Of a DNA stretch of 64,000 nt, positions 9,939 to 19,835 are shown one piece after another. The stretch is from the NCBI GenBank assembly GCA_043228905.1, contig JBHGNT010000004.1, positions 5,394,001-5,458,000 of the forward strand, read 5' to 3'. This stretch comes from Azolla caroliniana (taxonomy: Eukaryota > Polypodiophyta). The translations under genes and the position numbers were made by a program. The notes under the pieces were generated by a model. It saw nothing but the letters and a program-made list of their open reading frames with translations. It made no database searches and was not told where the DNA came from. Positions within the stretch are counted from its first letter, which is position 1. The number at the start of each line of letters is the position of its first letter.

Positions 9939-10118
9939 TGTTGAGAGACAAGCTCAACATTCGGTACGTAATCGGGTGCGTAACCCAGTGCGTAAACTGG
10001 GTGCGTAGAACCATGCGCACAATAGGCCATAGCGGGGCGTAAACCGCGAGGCCGTTAGAAAGATATTCCTCTAAAGGAATAATTTTGGGAGTAAGTGTAG
10101 CGGCTCATTTATGAGCGT

Positions 10119-10137
10119 CAAGTACTGTCAGTACTTG
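10119..10137. promoter_or_regulatory. conserved U3 palindrome of the copia-C family
   Basis: CAAGTACTG-T-CAGTACTTG: nine-base arms around one base, about 20-30 bp upstream of the TATA box. It is preserved unchanged at 10507-10525, 15799-15817, 35574-35592 and 51369-51387, although the surrounding LTR has diverged. It may be a transcription-factor site; that is an inference. Confidence 0.6.
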
Positions 10138-10238
10138 TGTCAGCCCGATTGTTAGGGCTTGTATAAAAGGTGCTCACTGAGCACGGTGTATGTACACAGA
10201 ACAGAGAGTCATTATTTTGAATCTGAGTTTTTCTGTTG

Positions 10239-10241
<3 letters not shown>

Positions 10242-10293
<52 letters not shown>
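10242..10293. repeat. CT microsatellite in the copia-C1 LTR
   Basis: An uninterrupted (CT)n tract in the first LTR copy. A shorter version lies at about 10617-10652 in the second copy, and counterparts occur in all copia-C LTRs. The small open frames here are repeat artefacts. Confidence 0.95.
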
Positions 10294-10297
<4 letters not shown>

Positions 10298-10326
10298 TCC
10301 ATCTCCATCCTCCAATCATGTAGTAT

Positions 10327-10613
10327 TGTTGAGAGACAAGTTCAACATTCGGTGCGTAATCGGGTGTGTAACCCAGTGCGTAGAACCATGCGCACAATAG
10401 GCCATAGAGGTGTGTAAACCGCGAGGCCGTTGGAAAGATATTCCTCTAAAGGAATAATTTTGGGAGTAATTGTAGCGGCTCATTTATGAGCGTCAAGTAC
10501 TGTCAGTACTTGTGTCAGCCCGATTGTTAGGGCTTGTATAAAAGGTGCTCATTGAGCACGGTGTATGTACACAGAATAGAGAGTCATTATTTTGAATCTG
10601 AGTTTTTCTGTTT

Positions 10614-10656
<43 letters not shown>

Positions 10657-10762
10657 TCCATCTCCATCTCTGCGTTTTCTGTGTTTTACCGAATTGTCTT
10701 ATTCCTCCGAACTGTGTACTCTGTGTTTACACACACGCTTCCGCATAACATATTCCGTTACA
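10327..10762 (+). repeat. copia-C1 5' LTR (complete copy)
   Basis: 436 bp, TGTTGAGAGAC...CCGTTACA, directly followed by the primer site. It contains repeated GTGCGTAA motifs, a 19-bp palindrome (10507-10525), a TTGTATAAAAGG TATA box near 10535-10546 and a long CT microsatellite. A partial upstream copy occupies 9939-10308. Confidence 0.9.
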
Positions 10763-10774
10763 TGGTATCAGAGC
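10763..10774 (+). other. copia-C1 primer binding site (initiator Met tRNA)
   Basis: TGGTATCAGAGC directly after the LTR end at 10762, with no spacer. Confidence 0.93.
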
Positions 10775-10866
10775 GCAAGGGTTGAAGTCCTCTGCAGCCG
10801 ACAAGAAAAGTTTGTGACGAAACATAGTTGAAGTTGTTCGCTTTTGAAGAAGAAAAAGACAGTACT

Positions 10867-11799
10867 ATGGATAGAGGAATGGGAAGCTCACTTCCGACTG
10901 AAAAGCTTGATAGAAGCAACTACACATCTTGGTCTTACAAGATGCACCAGTACCTGCTCGGCCATGGCTACTGGAGTTATGTTGAAGGAGCAAACAATGT
11001 GGCACCCGACTCAACACACAGGGACTATCCGGCTTGGGAACAAGCGGCAAGCAGAGTGTTGTACTGCTTCGCGTCCTGTGTGAGCGATCAGCTTTTGAGC
11101 TATATTCGGGATGCCAAGACGCCGAAGGACGCGTGGGTGAATCTCAAAAGGATTTTCGCTGCCAGCACAACGGCCAGAAAGTTGCAGCTCAGATAGGAGC
11201 TCAACAATGTACGACAAAGAGATATGTCGGTGGCTGATTACACCACCAAGATCAAAGAAATATGCGACTCTCTCGCCTCCGTCAACGTGAACGTCGAGGA
11301 AGATGAAATGGTGCAGGTTTGTCTTGGTGGCTTGACATCAAAATTCGAACCTTTCCGAACGGCAGTGAACGTCGAGGAAGATGAAATGGTGCAGGTTTGT
11401 CTTGGTGGCTTGACATCAAAGTTCGAACCTTTCCGAACGCCTTCATTTTTCGAGCTCCAGTCAATGTTGCTCGTAGAAGAAAACCACGCAGGTGCGTCGA
11501 TGAGTGCGCACGCCGATGGCAAGATGCTTTACACGGAGGATGATAGGCCCCATGGTCGTGGTGGACGAGGCGGATCGGCACGCAATGGAGGCGGCCGAAA
11601 AGAGCAGAATGTAGGGCATAATCGAGATGCCAGAAGCAATTCCGAACCCTCCACAAGCAGGGGGAATTATGGCGGCGCTGGAAGACGGCAAGAGAAGACC
11701 GTGCCGGATTGCTGGTACTATGGCAAGAAAGGCCACAAGGAGAGTGAGTGCTGGAAAAAGCCGATTCGGACAAAGCCGGATCAAGCCGAAGAGATGTAG
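10867..11799 (+). pseudogene. copia-C1 gag
   Basis: Starts M-D-R-G-M-G-S-S-L. A TAG at 11194-11196 stands where copia-C2 has CAG (Gln), so it is a point mutation. The frame is otherwise kept to 11799. A 78-bp in-frame tandem duplication (11287-11364 and 11365-11442) repeats the NVEEDEMVQVCLGGLTSKF block. The zinc knuckle reads C-W-Y-Y ... H ... C, with Tyr in place of the second Cys, as in copia-C2. It ends in a Lys-rich tail. Confidence 0.88.
11287..11442. repeat. 78-bp in-frame duplication within copia-C1 gag
   Basis: Two adjacent 26-codon copies differing by one or a few bases. Copia-C2 has one copy, so the event is private to this element. Confidence 0.9.
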
Positions 11800-11891
11800 A
11801 GAGGCGTCAGATATCGCACTACGCAAAAGGCTCTGAATGAGCCGGAAACAAATCGAACCCAGCCTTCGTAACGAAGCATAAGGCCAACTCT

Positions 11892-12460
11892 ATGGTCATG
11901 AACACCTCGAAATCAAGTAAGGTGTGGTATGTTGACTCTGGAGCGTCAAATCATATGACGAGTCACGAGGAATGGTTCTCATACTTGGAGAAACCGGAAT
12001 CACAAGGAGTGGTCGAAACGGGAGACGACACTTTGCATACCATCAAACATGTCGGCGAAGTTCCCCTCAACCATCTCGGGCAGAAAGGGAAGCTAATGAA
12101 CGTGTTGCACATCCCGACAATAATGAAGAACCTAGTGTCGGTCAGTCAGTTCGTCGACCAGGGAATGCAGGCTCAATTCACGCATCTTGGCTGCTTCATA
12201 AAAGAGGAAGGCAAAGTAATCGCGCAAGGGCGCCGTGGAGGATGTTTATCCTCGACATTAATCAAGGTAGAACCGCGTTGTACGCGAAAGGACAAAAGGT
12301 CGAATCGGATATCGACCTATAGCACAAGCGGTTCGGCCACGTAAATTTCCCATGGCTTCGTGAAATGCAGACGAAGAACATTGTTTTCGGGTTGCCGAAA
12401 TTTCGTGGCCGAAATGGCAAGGTCTGCGAAGCCTGTCATATGGGAAAACAACATTGACTT
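11892..12460 (+). pseudogene. copia-C1 protease and integrase zinc region
   Basis: The protease motif V-D-S-G-A-S-N-H-M lies near 11935. The pre-integrase zinc region (HKRFGH ... CEACHMGKQ) lies at about 12320-12450. A stop at 12342-12344 and a frame change relative to gag show decay. Continuity ends at 12460, where an inverted block begins; compare copia-C2, in which the next codons lead straight to the integrase core. Confidence 0.85.
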
Positions 12461-13430
12461 CCCTTCTCCTTGCGCGTAAACTATCTCCTCGGTTCTTTAC
12501 GCGGGGACATCACGGTTGAGTCTCCACTACTTGCCGTCTCATCATCTGGTTGGCCATCTTGGCCCAACCTTTCAATCGGCCCACTTAGCCGAAATGAGAT
12601 TAGACTCTCTCTCAGAGCTCCGACTTCCTCATCATGCGGAGGCATTTCAGCCTCACTTATCTCTTCTTCAGAAGTCGGAATGGAGTCTTGAGGTACTGGA
12701 GGTGAAGGCAAGTACCACAAAACGGACTCGTCGAACACGACGTCGCGGCTTATGCGTACTTCCTTTGTTCGAGGGTTATAACACTTATACCCTTTCTGCT
12801 CATCTAAATAGCCGACCAAGGTACATTTCTCAGCTTTAGCATCGAGTTTCCTCCTTTTCTCCTTCGGCACGTGCACATATGCAATGCTACCGAAGATCCT
12901 CAAGTGTGCCAAGTTCGGCTTCTTCCCGAAATACAGCTCATGTGGCAACACTCCTCCATTAGCAGAAGTTCGATTTTGTAGGTAGACAACCGTCTTCAAG
13001 GCTTCAGCCCAATAGAATTTCAGCATATGCTTCCCTTCAAGCATTGCCCTGGCCACTTCTTCAATCGTCTGATTCTTCTGCTTGGCCACGTCGTTCTGTT
13101 GCAGTGTGTATCTACATGAGAATTCGCGTCGAATTCCCTCCTTCTATAGATAACTTGTGAACTGGTTGGAGAAGTACTCCTTCCCGCCATCGGACCGTAG
13201 GCATTTGGTCGTACGCCCTGTTTCCCTTTCCAGAAGGCTCTTCACCTTTAGAAAACATGTGACGACTTCGCTCTTCTTCATGATTGTGCATACCTACGCG
13301 TGCCGAGTGAAGTCGTCGATGAAGGTTACATAGTAACGTCTTCCACCGAGACTAACGTTCTGTGTTGGACCCCACACATCCGAATGGATCAAAATCAGCT
13401 GACTTCGACTACGATTACGCTCATTGGGGA
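12461..13430 (-). pseudogene. inverted integrase block of copia-C1
   Basis: Minus-strand coding from the integrase core start (GPTQNVSLGGRRYYVTF-like region near 13370) through HGK...FYWAEALKTVVYLQN and FGSIAYVHV to the RKEPRR linker. Its right end is exactly the sequence that should follow 12460, so the block is inverted in place. The terminal 439 bp (12461-12899) is also present in direct orientation at 13428-13866. Microhomologies (CC, GGA) mark the joins. Confidence 0.85.
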
Positions 13431-15652
13431 TCTTCGGTAGCATTGCATATGTGCATGTGCCGAAGGAGAAAAGGAGGAAACTCGATGCTAAAGCTGAGAA
13501 ATGTATTTTGGTCGGCTATTCAGATGAGCAGAAAGGGTATAAGTGTTATAACCCTCGAACAAAGGAAGTACTCATAAGTTGCGACGTCGTGTTCGACGAG
13601 TCCGCTTCGTGGTACTTGCCTTCACCTCCAGTACCTCAAGACTCCATTCCGACTTCTGAAGAAGAGATCAGCGAGGCTGAAATGCCTCCGCATGATGAGG
13701 AAGTCGGAGTTCTAAGAGAGAGTCTGATCTCATTTCGGGTAAGGGGGCCGAATGAAAGGTTGGGCCAAGATGGCCAACCAAATGATGAGACGGCAAGTAG
13801 TGAAGACTCAGTCGTGATGTCCCTACGTAAAGAACCGAGGAGACGGTTTATGCGCAAGGAGAAGGGCAAGAAGAAAATGTTGGAGTACGATTTCGGTAGC
13901 ACTGAGTCAGTTCAAAGTGAATCTGACATTGAGCCGATCATAAAGAAACCTCCACGGAAGAGGTCAAAATCGGCCGAAAAAGTCATGAAATCGGGTAATC
14001 ACGAATTACGCCGATTTACCCACCTGAAGAACCCCATAAAGAGATATGGGTATAATGAATACATGGCGCACCATTATGCGTACATGACACGAGTGGCGGA
14101 AGTGCGTGAGCCGGAGAGCTACACAGAAGCGGCGAAAGACGCGAATTGGCGTGCCGCATTGGAGGAAGAGAGGCGCGCATTGGCGGAAAATGAAACATGG
14201 GACTTGGATGACGCACCGAAAGGTGTGAAGCCGATCGGATGTAAGTGGGTGCACAAGGTTAAGTACAACACCGACGACTTGGTCAACCGATACAATGCCC
14301 GTTTAGAAGCAAAAGGCTACGCGCAGAAGCACAGCGTGGACTACAATGAGACGTTTGTGCCAATCGCGAAGATGACGATTGTCCGCGTCTTGCTTGCAGT
14401 AGCTACGGCACAAGGGTGGCACTTACATCAGATGGATGTAAAGAACGTGTTCTTGCAAGGTGATCTTGAGGAGCAGGTGTACATGGTACAACCCCCCGGA
14501 TTTTTATCTGAACAAAACACCTCGGTAGTTTGCAGATTGAAGAAGTCCTTATACGGACTAAAGCAAGCCCCACGAGCTTGGAACGCAAGGATTACGCAAC
14601 AGTTGCATAGGATGGGGTTTGCGCCATCGAAGTCAGACTCTTCTCTATTTGTTCGGCAGGGTCAATATGGACCAGTCAGCCTGCTCTTGTACGTTGATGA
14701 TTTAGTCATCGTCGATGCCGACCTTGACGAAATTCTCCGCGTGAAGTCTCAACTTGTGGCATCATTTGAAATGAAGGATCTCAGAGACCTTCATTACTTC
14801 CTCGAGATCGAAGTGATCCATACCTTCGAAGGCATATTCATCACCCAGCGTCATTACGTGCTGAATATGCTCTTCAAGTTCGGGATGGCAAATTGTAAGC
14901 CCATCTCAACCCCTCTGGACAGAAACGTAAAGCTTCACCAAGATTCGGGAAAGGCGTGCAACCCGGCACGGTTTCGAGAAATTGTCGGAAGCCTCATCTA
15001 CTTGACGATTACTCGGCCGGATCTTAGCTACCCGGTCGGCTTAATCAGTCAATTTATGTCGTAGCCTACGGCTGAACACTTTCAGTGTGCGCAACGGATA
15101 CTGCGTTATGTCAGCGGCACGAAAGACATGGCATTGTTTTATCAGGTAGGCGTAGCCGAACAGTTGGTTGGCTACACGGATGCTGATTGGGCCGGAAACG
15201 CCCACGATCATAGATCCACATCCGGATATGCATTCTCTCTAGGAAGTGCGGCGATCGTTGGAGCAGCAAAAAAGCAGCCGACAGTCGTACTGAGGCCGGA
15301 TATCGAGGGGCGATTGTCGCTACGTGCGAAGTCATTTGGTTGAAACTGCTATTATGGGATCTGCAAGTAGAGGTGTCTGATCCGACGACGATCTATTGCG
15401 ACAACCTCAGCAGTATCCACCTTGCGAAAAACCCCGTGTTCCACGCCCGGACCAAGCACATTGAGGTGCATTACCATTTTGTCCGCGAGCGGGTCCTTTC
15501 AGGAGAAGTCAAATGGGTGCACGTTTTGTCTGATGGGCAGGTTGCCGACATCTTCACAAAACCTCTTGGTCTCCACAAGTTACGGCATTTCTTGGGTGCG
15601 CTTGGGTTGTGTCACCTCGACACGCCGAACTTGAGGGGGAGAAAGGAAGAAC
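13431..15652 (+). pseudogene. copia-C1 integrase C-terminus, RT and RNase H
   Basis: Open from 13424 to a TAG at 15062, then continuing with further stops to the C-terminus. RT shows the DVKNVFLQGDLEEQVYM block, LYGLKQAPRAW and active site L-L-L-Y-V-D-D-L. RNase H shows Y-T-D-A-D-W-A and STSGY. The tail DNLSSIHLAKNPVFHARTKH and ADIFTKPL is typical of copia. Stops at 15062 and about 15342 make it a pseudogene. Confidence 0.9.
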
Positions 15653-15690
15653 AGGGACAAGAGCATGAAAGGAGTGGAGGTAAGCATCAC

Positions 15691-16055
15691 GGCATAAACC
15701 GCGAGGCCATAACAGTGCGTAAACCACGAGGCTGTTGGAAAGATATTCCTCTAAAGGAATAATTTTGGGAGTAAGTGTAGCAACTCATTTATGAGCGTCA
15801 AGTACTGTCAGTACTTGTGTCAGCCCGATTGTCAGGTCTTGTATAAAATGTGCTCACTGAGCACGGTGTATGTACACAAAACAGAGAGTCATTATTTTGA
15901 ATTTGAGTTTTTTTGTTGTCTACTCTCTCTCTCTCTCTGTCTCTCCATCTCCATCTCCATCTCTGCGTTTTCTGTGTTTTACCAAATTGTCTTATTCCTC
16001 CGAACTGTGTACTCTGTGTTTACGCACACACTTCCACACAACGTATTCCTTTACA
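15691..16055 (+). repeat. copia-C1 3' LTR, 5'-truncated
   Basis: Matches the 5' LTR from the ATAAACCGCGAGGCC region to its CA end, but the first ~90 bp, the polypurine tract and the ~490-bp tail region seen in copia-C2 (35776-36270) are missing. This is an internal deletion joined near 15690. The palindrome (15799-15817) and TATA box remain. Confidence 0.85.
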
Positions 16056-16498
16056 AGTATGTGTTCTTGAATCCGATTTTGCTCTGAGATGAGGATTCAT
16101 GAGGCAATCTGGCCACCTGGAGGAATTACTTCGAGTTGTGTATCTTCCTCCTCATCTTCAACGAACTCGAGTACTTCGGGCTCATCCTCCTGAAGATGTT
16201 GTCGTTTCTTGTACTTCTTGTGTTCTACTTTTCCTTTTTTGGCAGACTTCTGTGGGGTGCATGCTTGCGCGACCATGAGTTCTCCTTTGATATACGAGCG
16301 CAAAGCAACAATCAAATTGTTTTTGGTTTATACATCTTTCTTTAAGGCTTTCAGGTGGCAAGAGTCCGTTATAAAATTGCCTTCATCAACCCGGACTCTT
16401 CGCATCCCCACTGAGCTATCAACATCGAAAAGCAAGTTCGATGACTCATTGTCCTCATATTCAACGTTCTTTATTTGCCCATAGTTGAAGGTCTTTCC
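16056..16498 (-). pseudogene. minus-strand host pseudogene, middle piece
   Basis: Two coding stretches on the minus strand. One (16493 to about 16340) reads T-F-N-Y-G-Q-I-K-N-V-E-Y-E-D-N and continues the frame of the right piece across copia-A2. The other (about 16315-16097) is a basic then acidic stretch (KHKKxKKRQHLQEDEPEVLEFVEDEEED). A stop near 16326 and a one-base shift near 16096 break it. Bases 16056-16060 and 16494-16498 are target duplications of copia-C1 and copia-A2. Family unknown. Confidence 0.55.
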
Positions 16499-17108
16499 TG
16501 TTGGGATTACGATCCCTTCGGATGGGATGGTCGGATGTCGGAGATGAATGCCGACGAGCCCGGTTTCGGTTTCGGATCCGGATGTTGAAGACCCCGGCTT
16601 CGGTGCCGGATGACGAATGTACCCGGAGAACAATCCGGATGCAGGGACATATCCGTGAATATGTTCGCTATGGGCCCCTGAGGCTATAGTTGTAAATAGC
16701 CCCAAAGTCATATATGTATAAATATGACTTAGGGCAAACTGTTTTAGTGTTGCTGATCATTTTTCTGTTTTTCCACTCAAGAGGAGTGAAGAGGGAGCAG
16801 CCGTGAGAGAGAGAGAGAGAGAGAGCGTGAGAGAGGAAGAGGACGACGCCTCTGTGTATTTCCGCCGCCTGTGGCGAGGACAGCGAGCTCAAGGTCGTCG
16901 CCTTGCAGCTCGCCATTGTATACTCCTCTTTGTATAGTGTTGGTTTGGAGTCTTGTACTCCCGTGGTTTTTCCCATCTAGGGTTTTCCACGTTAATCCCT
17001 GTGTATTCGTGTGTTTCTCTCTGTGGTTCCTATTTTCTGCTACATTGATTCGCGATTACTTGGTTGTGGCCGAGTGGTGAAGGTGAATCGAAGCGTCGAT
17101 TCCCAACA
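16499..17108 (+). repeat. copia-A2 5' LTR
   Basis: 610 bp, TGTTGGGATTACG...TTCCCAACA. TATAAATA at 16717-16724, then a GA microsatellite (about 16806-16824) in the transcribed leader. Confidence 0.95.
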
Positions 17109-17111
17109 AAC

Positions 17112-17123
17112 TGGTATCAGAGC
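17112..17123 (+). other. copia-A2 primer binding site (initiator Met tRNA)
   Basis: TGGTATCAGAGC three bases after the LTR. Confidence 0.95.
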
Positions 17124-17138
17124 AAACTGCTGCAGAAA

Positions 17139-19835
17139 ATGGAAGGCGGCGGCAGCGGGCAGCCGGGGATGATGGTGCTGAATGCGCAGAATTACGCCGA
17201 CTGGAAGATCAAGATGGAGGATCTTCTGATTGTTCGGGACCTGTACGAACCGATTGACAGGTCGGAAATACCGAAAGGGGTACTTGAGTCGGAGTGGAAG
17301 CTCCTGAACCGGAAAGCCGTAGCGACGATCCGACAATATGTCGATGTAAGCGTCCTACAACATGTGGCGAACGACACCAACGCATATGAGATGTGGAAGA
17401 AGCTGTCGGGCCTCTATGAGAGGAAGAATGCGTTGAACCGGACCTCCCTGATGAGGAAGATAGTGAATCTCAAGTACCGGGACGGCGAGAGTATGGTGGA
17501 ACACGTAAGCACGTTCATGGGATTCGTGAATCAGCTTGCGGCGATCAAGTTCCCGTTGGAGGATGCAATGCAAGCCATCATCCTGATGTGTACATTGCCG
17601 GAAAGCTGGGAGAACTTGGTGGTGACTCTCAGCACCTCCTGCACAGAAGATAACTTGTCCTTGCAAACGGTAAAGACAAGTATTTTGAACGAAGAAGCGC
17701 GTCGGAGAGATAAAGAACCGGCCTCCGACTCGAAGGCGCTGCTTACCGAATCGGATCGGGGAAGACAATGGAACCGGAGTCCGCAAAGACGGGAGAAGTC
17801 GGGGACCCGGTCGCAGTCAAGAGGAAGACCCACATGCTTCCACTGTGGGAAGCCGGGGCACTTCCGAAAGAATTGTCGGCATTACCGAAAAGACAACGGA
17901 GCCGACGACACCGACTCGAAGAAGTCACCGGAGAGAAACGGTGCATACCGGGGAGCCACGGACCGGAGAGGTTCGGATCGGCGAGGGCAGGACCGGAAAG
18001 GAACAACGGCACTCGCGGCAAGTGAGGAAGAAATCATGCTCATCACCGAAGAAGGTGAGCTAAACGTTGCCGGCGATGAGACGACCTGGGTGGTCGATTC
18101 CGGAGCATCGTTCCACCTGACCCCGGAGAGAAGATACTTCTCATCCTACACAGCCGGTGAGCATGGCTGTGTTCGGATGGGAAATGAAGGTACGTGCCGG
18201 ATTGCCGGCATAGGAGACGTGTGGTTGACAACCCCGACTGGATGCAAAATGCTGCTGAAGGATGTCCGACACGTTCCGGAGGTTCGATTGAACCTGATTT
18301 CGGCCGGGAGGCTAGACGATGAAGGCTACACAGGTAGCATCCGGAACGGCGTAATGAAGTTCAGCAAGGGGAGCCTGATAGTGGCTCGGGCCCGGAAAGT
18401 CAACACATTGTACCTGATGAATGCCCGGTTATGTCCGGAAGAGCTGAATGTGGCAGCTGACACTGCCGGTGAGCTGTGGCACAAGAGACTGTGCCACATG
18501 AGTGAGAAGGGGATGAAGAGGCTTGCAGAAGACAACCTTATCCCAGTGAAGCATGTGCACCTGGAGAAGTGCACCGATTGCCTGGCCGGTAAGCAGAACC
18601 GAACCTCCTTCCACTCAAGGCCACCGACGAGACGTAGCGCACCATTGGAGTTGGTGCACACTGACGTGTGTCAGGTAGAAACGAAGTCACATGGCGGAGC
18701 CCAGTACTTCGTAACATTCATCGATGATCATAGCCGAAAACTGTGGACGGCACCGATGAAGACAAAGGACCAAGTGTTGTGCGTCTTCAAAGAACTCCAC
18801 GCGAGAGTGGAAAGGGAATCCGGCAAGAAGCTGAAAGTGATACGAGCGGATAACGGAGGGGAATACCGGGGGCAGTTCGCGGAGTACTGTCGCTCGAAGG
18901 GAATCCGACTCGAGTTTACTGTGCCGAAGACGCCGGAACTGAACGGGCTGGCCGAGAGGATGAACCGGACCATAATGGAGAGGGTCCGGAGTATGCTGGC
19001 GCATGCGAAATTACCCAAGGGGTTTTGGGCTGAGGCAATGTCGACGGCGACATACGTGATAAACAGATCACCCTCAGCACCTTTGGACGGAGACACGCCG
19101 CAGAGAGTGTGGACCGGTAGGGAAGTATCCTACCGGCATCTGAAGGTGTTCGGGTGTCTCGCATACGTGCATGTGGCAAAGGACCGGAGAGGAAAGCTAG
19201 ATCCAAAGACCCGGCCATGCATATTCCTCGGTTACGGCGACGATGAGTTCGGCTACCGAGTATGGGACCCGGTCGACAAGAAGATGTTCAGGAGTCGAGA
19301 CATCATCTTCATGGAGGACAAGACACTCGCCGACTGGGAGTCGGAGAAGAAGATGAAGAGCTTCAAGTCGACCGGTGAGGATCAACTCTACGAGGAGCAG
19401 TCCCGACCGGCAAGGGACCGGTTAGCACTCGAGGATCCGGCCGAAGACGGTGAAGAAACAGAACCGGCCGAAGAAGATGAAAATGATACCGGAACCGGCC
19501 CCGATCCCGAAATGGACTCGGATGAAGAAGAATCGGAAGAACCGGTTACCGAAGCTCCGGAACGGAGATATCCTCTAAGAGAGAGAAGGGCCCCCCGGAG
19601 ATTTCCGGAACCAGAGCATGTGCTGCTAACCGACGAAGGGGAGCCGGAGAGCTTTGAAGAAGCAAAGCATGACACCCAGAGCCGCAGGTGGTTGAGTGCC
19701 ATGCAGGACGAGATGGATTCCCTGCATGAGAACCACACATATAAACTTGTGGAGTTGCCGAAAGGAAAGCGGGCACTTCGAAACAAGTGGGTGTTCAAGC
19801 TGAAACCGGGAGATGCCGGAAACCCCCCGAGATAG
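17139..19835 (+). CDS. copia-A2 Gag-protease-integrase and start of RT
   Basis: ATG at 17139 (M-E-G-G-G-S-G-Q), about 898 codons to the TAG. Gag of UBN2 type, then a canonical zinc knuckle CFHCGKPGHFRKNC at about 17833. Protease W-V-V-D-S-G-A-S-F near 18090. Pre-integrase zinc H...H...CTDCLAGK. The integrase core has D in HTDVCQ (about 18658), D in RADNGGEY and E in LAERMNRT. A long acidic linker precedes the RT. The TAG falls in the conserved YKAR motif at the start of RT, where a Tyr codon (TAC) is expected, so it is a nonsense mutation and not a regulatory stop. Confidence 0.93.
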   Translation: MEGGGSGQPGMMVLNAQNYADWKIKMEDLLIVRDLYEPIDRSEIPKGVLESEWKLLNRKAVATIRQYVDVSVLQHVANDTNAYEMWKKLSGLYERKNALNRTSLMRKIVNLKYRDGESMVEHVSTFMGFVNQLAAIKFPLEDAMQAIILMCTLPESWENLVVTLSTSCTEDNLSLQTVKTSILNEEARRRDKEPASDSKALLTESDRGRQWNRSPQRREKSGTRSQSRGRPTCFHCGKPGHFRKNCRHYRKDNGADDTDSKKSPERNGAYRGATDRRGSDRRGQDRKGTTALAASEEEIMLITEEGELNVAGDETTWVVDSGASFHLTPERRYFSSYTAGEHGCVRMGNEGTCRIAGIGDVWLTTPTGCKMLLKDVRHVPEVRLNLISAGRLDDEGYTGSIRNGVMKFSKGSLIVARARKVNTLYLMNARLCPEELNVAADTAGELWHKRLCHMSEKGMKRLAEDNLIPVKHVHLEKCTDCLAGKQNRTSFHSRPPTRRSAPLELVHTDVCQVETKSHGGAQYFVTFIDDHSRKLWTAPMKTKDQVLCVFKELHARVERESGKKLKVIRADNGGEYRGQFAEYCRSKGIRLEFTVPKTPELNGLAERMNRTIMERVRSMLAHAKLPKGFWAEAMSTATYVINRSPSAPLDGDTPQRVWTGREVSYRHLKVFGCLAYVHVAKDRRGKLDPKTRPCIFLGYGDDEFGYRVWDPVDKKMFRSRDIIFMEDKTLADWESEKKMKSFKSTGEDQLYEEQSRPARDRLALEDPAEDGEETEPAEEDENDTGTGPDPEMDSDEEESEEPVTEAPERRYPLRERRAPRRFPEPEHVLLTDEGEPESFEEAKHDTQSRRWLSAMQDEMDSLHENHTYKLVELPKGKRALRNKWVFKLKPGDAGNPPR

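Larger units (their letters stand above)
9921..10696. repeat. 388-bp tandem duplication across the copia-C1 5' boundary
   Basis: Bases 9921-10308 recur at 10309-10696. Each unit holds 18 bp of target flank (CCTCCAATCATGTAGTAT) plus about the first 370 bp of the LTR. The join has short homology (ATCCTCC). The duplication therefore happened after insertion and gives the element one and nearly one further copy of its U3. Confidence 0.9.
9939..16055 (+). mobile_element. copia-C1: rearranged Ty1/copia element
   Basis: Bounded by the target duplication AGTAT (9934-9938 and 16056-16060). It has a duplicated 5' LTR region, an initiator-Met primer site, a gag with an internal 78-bp duplication, protease, an inverted integrase block, RT-RNase H and a 3' LTR lacking its first part. 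It is the plus-strand relative of copia-C2. Nonsense changes and the inversion make it defective. Confidence 0.93.

Noticed and set aside
10118-10417. Short frames rich in RE or SL repeats
   Set aside because: They translate CT/GA microsatellites in copia-C LTRs; the same holds near 10592, 15870, 51128 and 57836.
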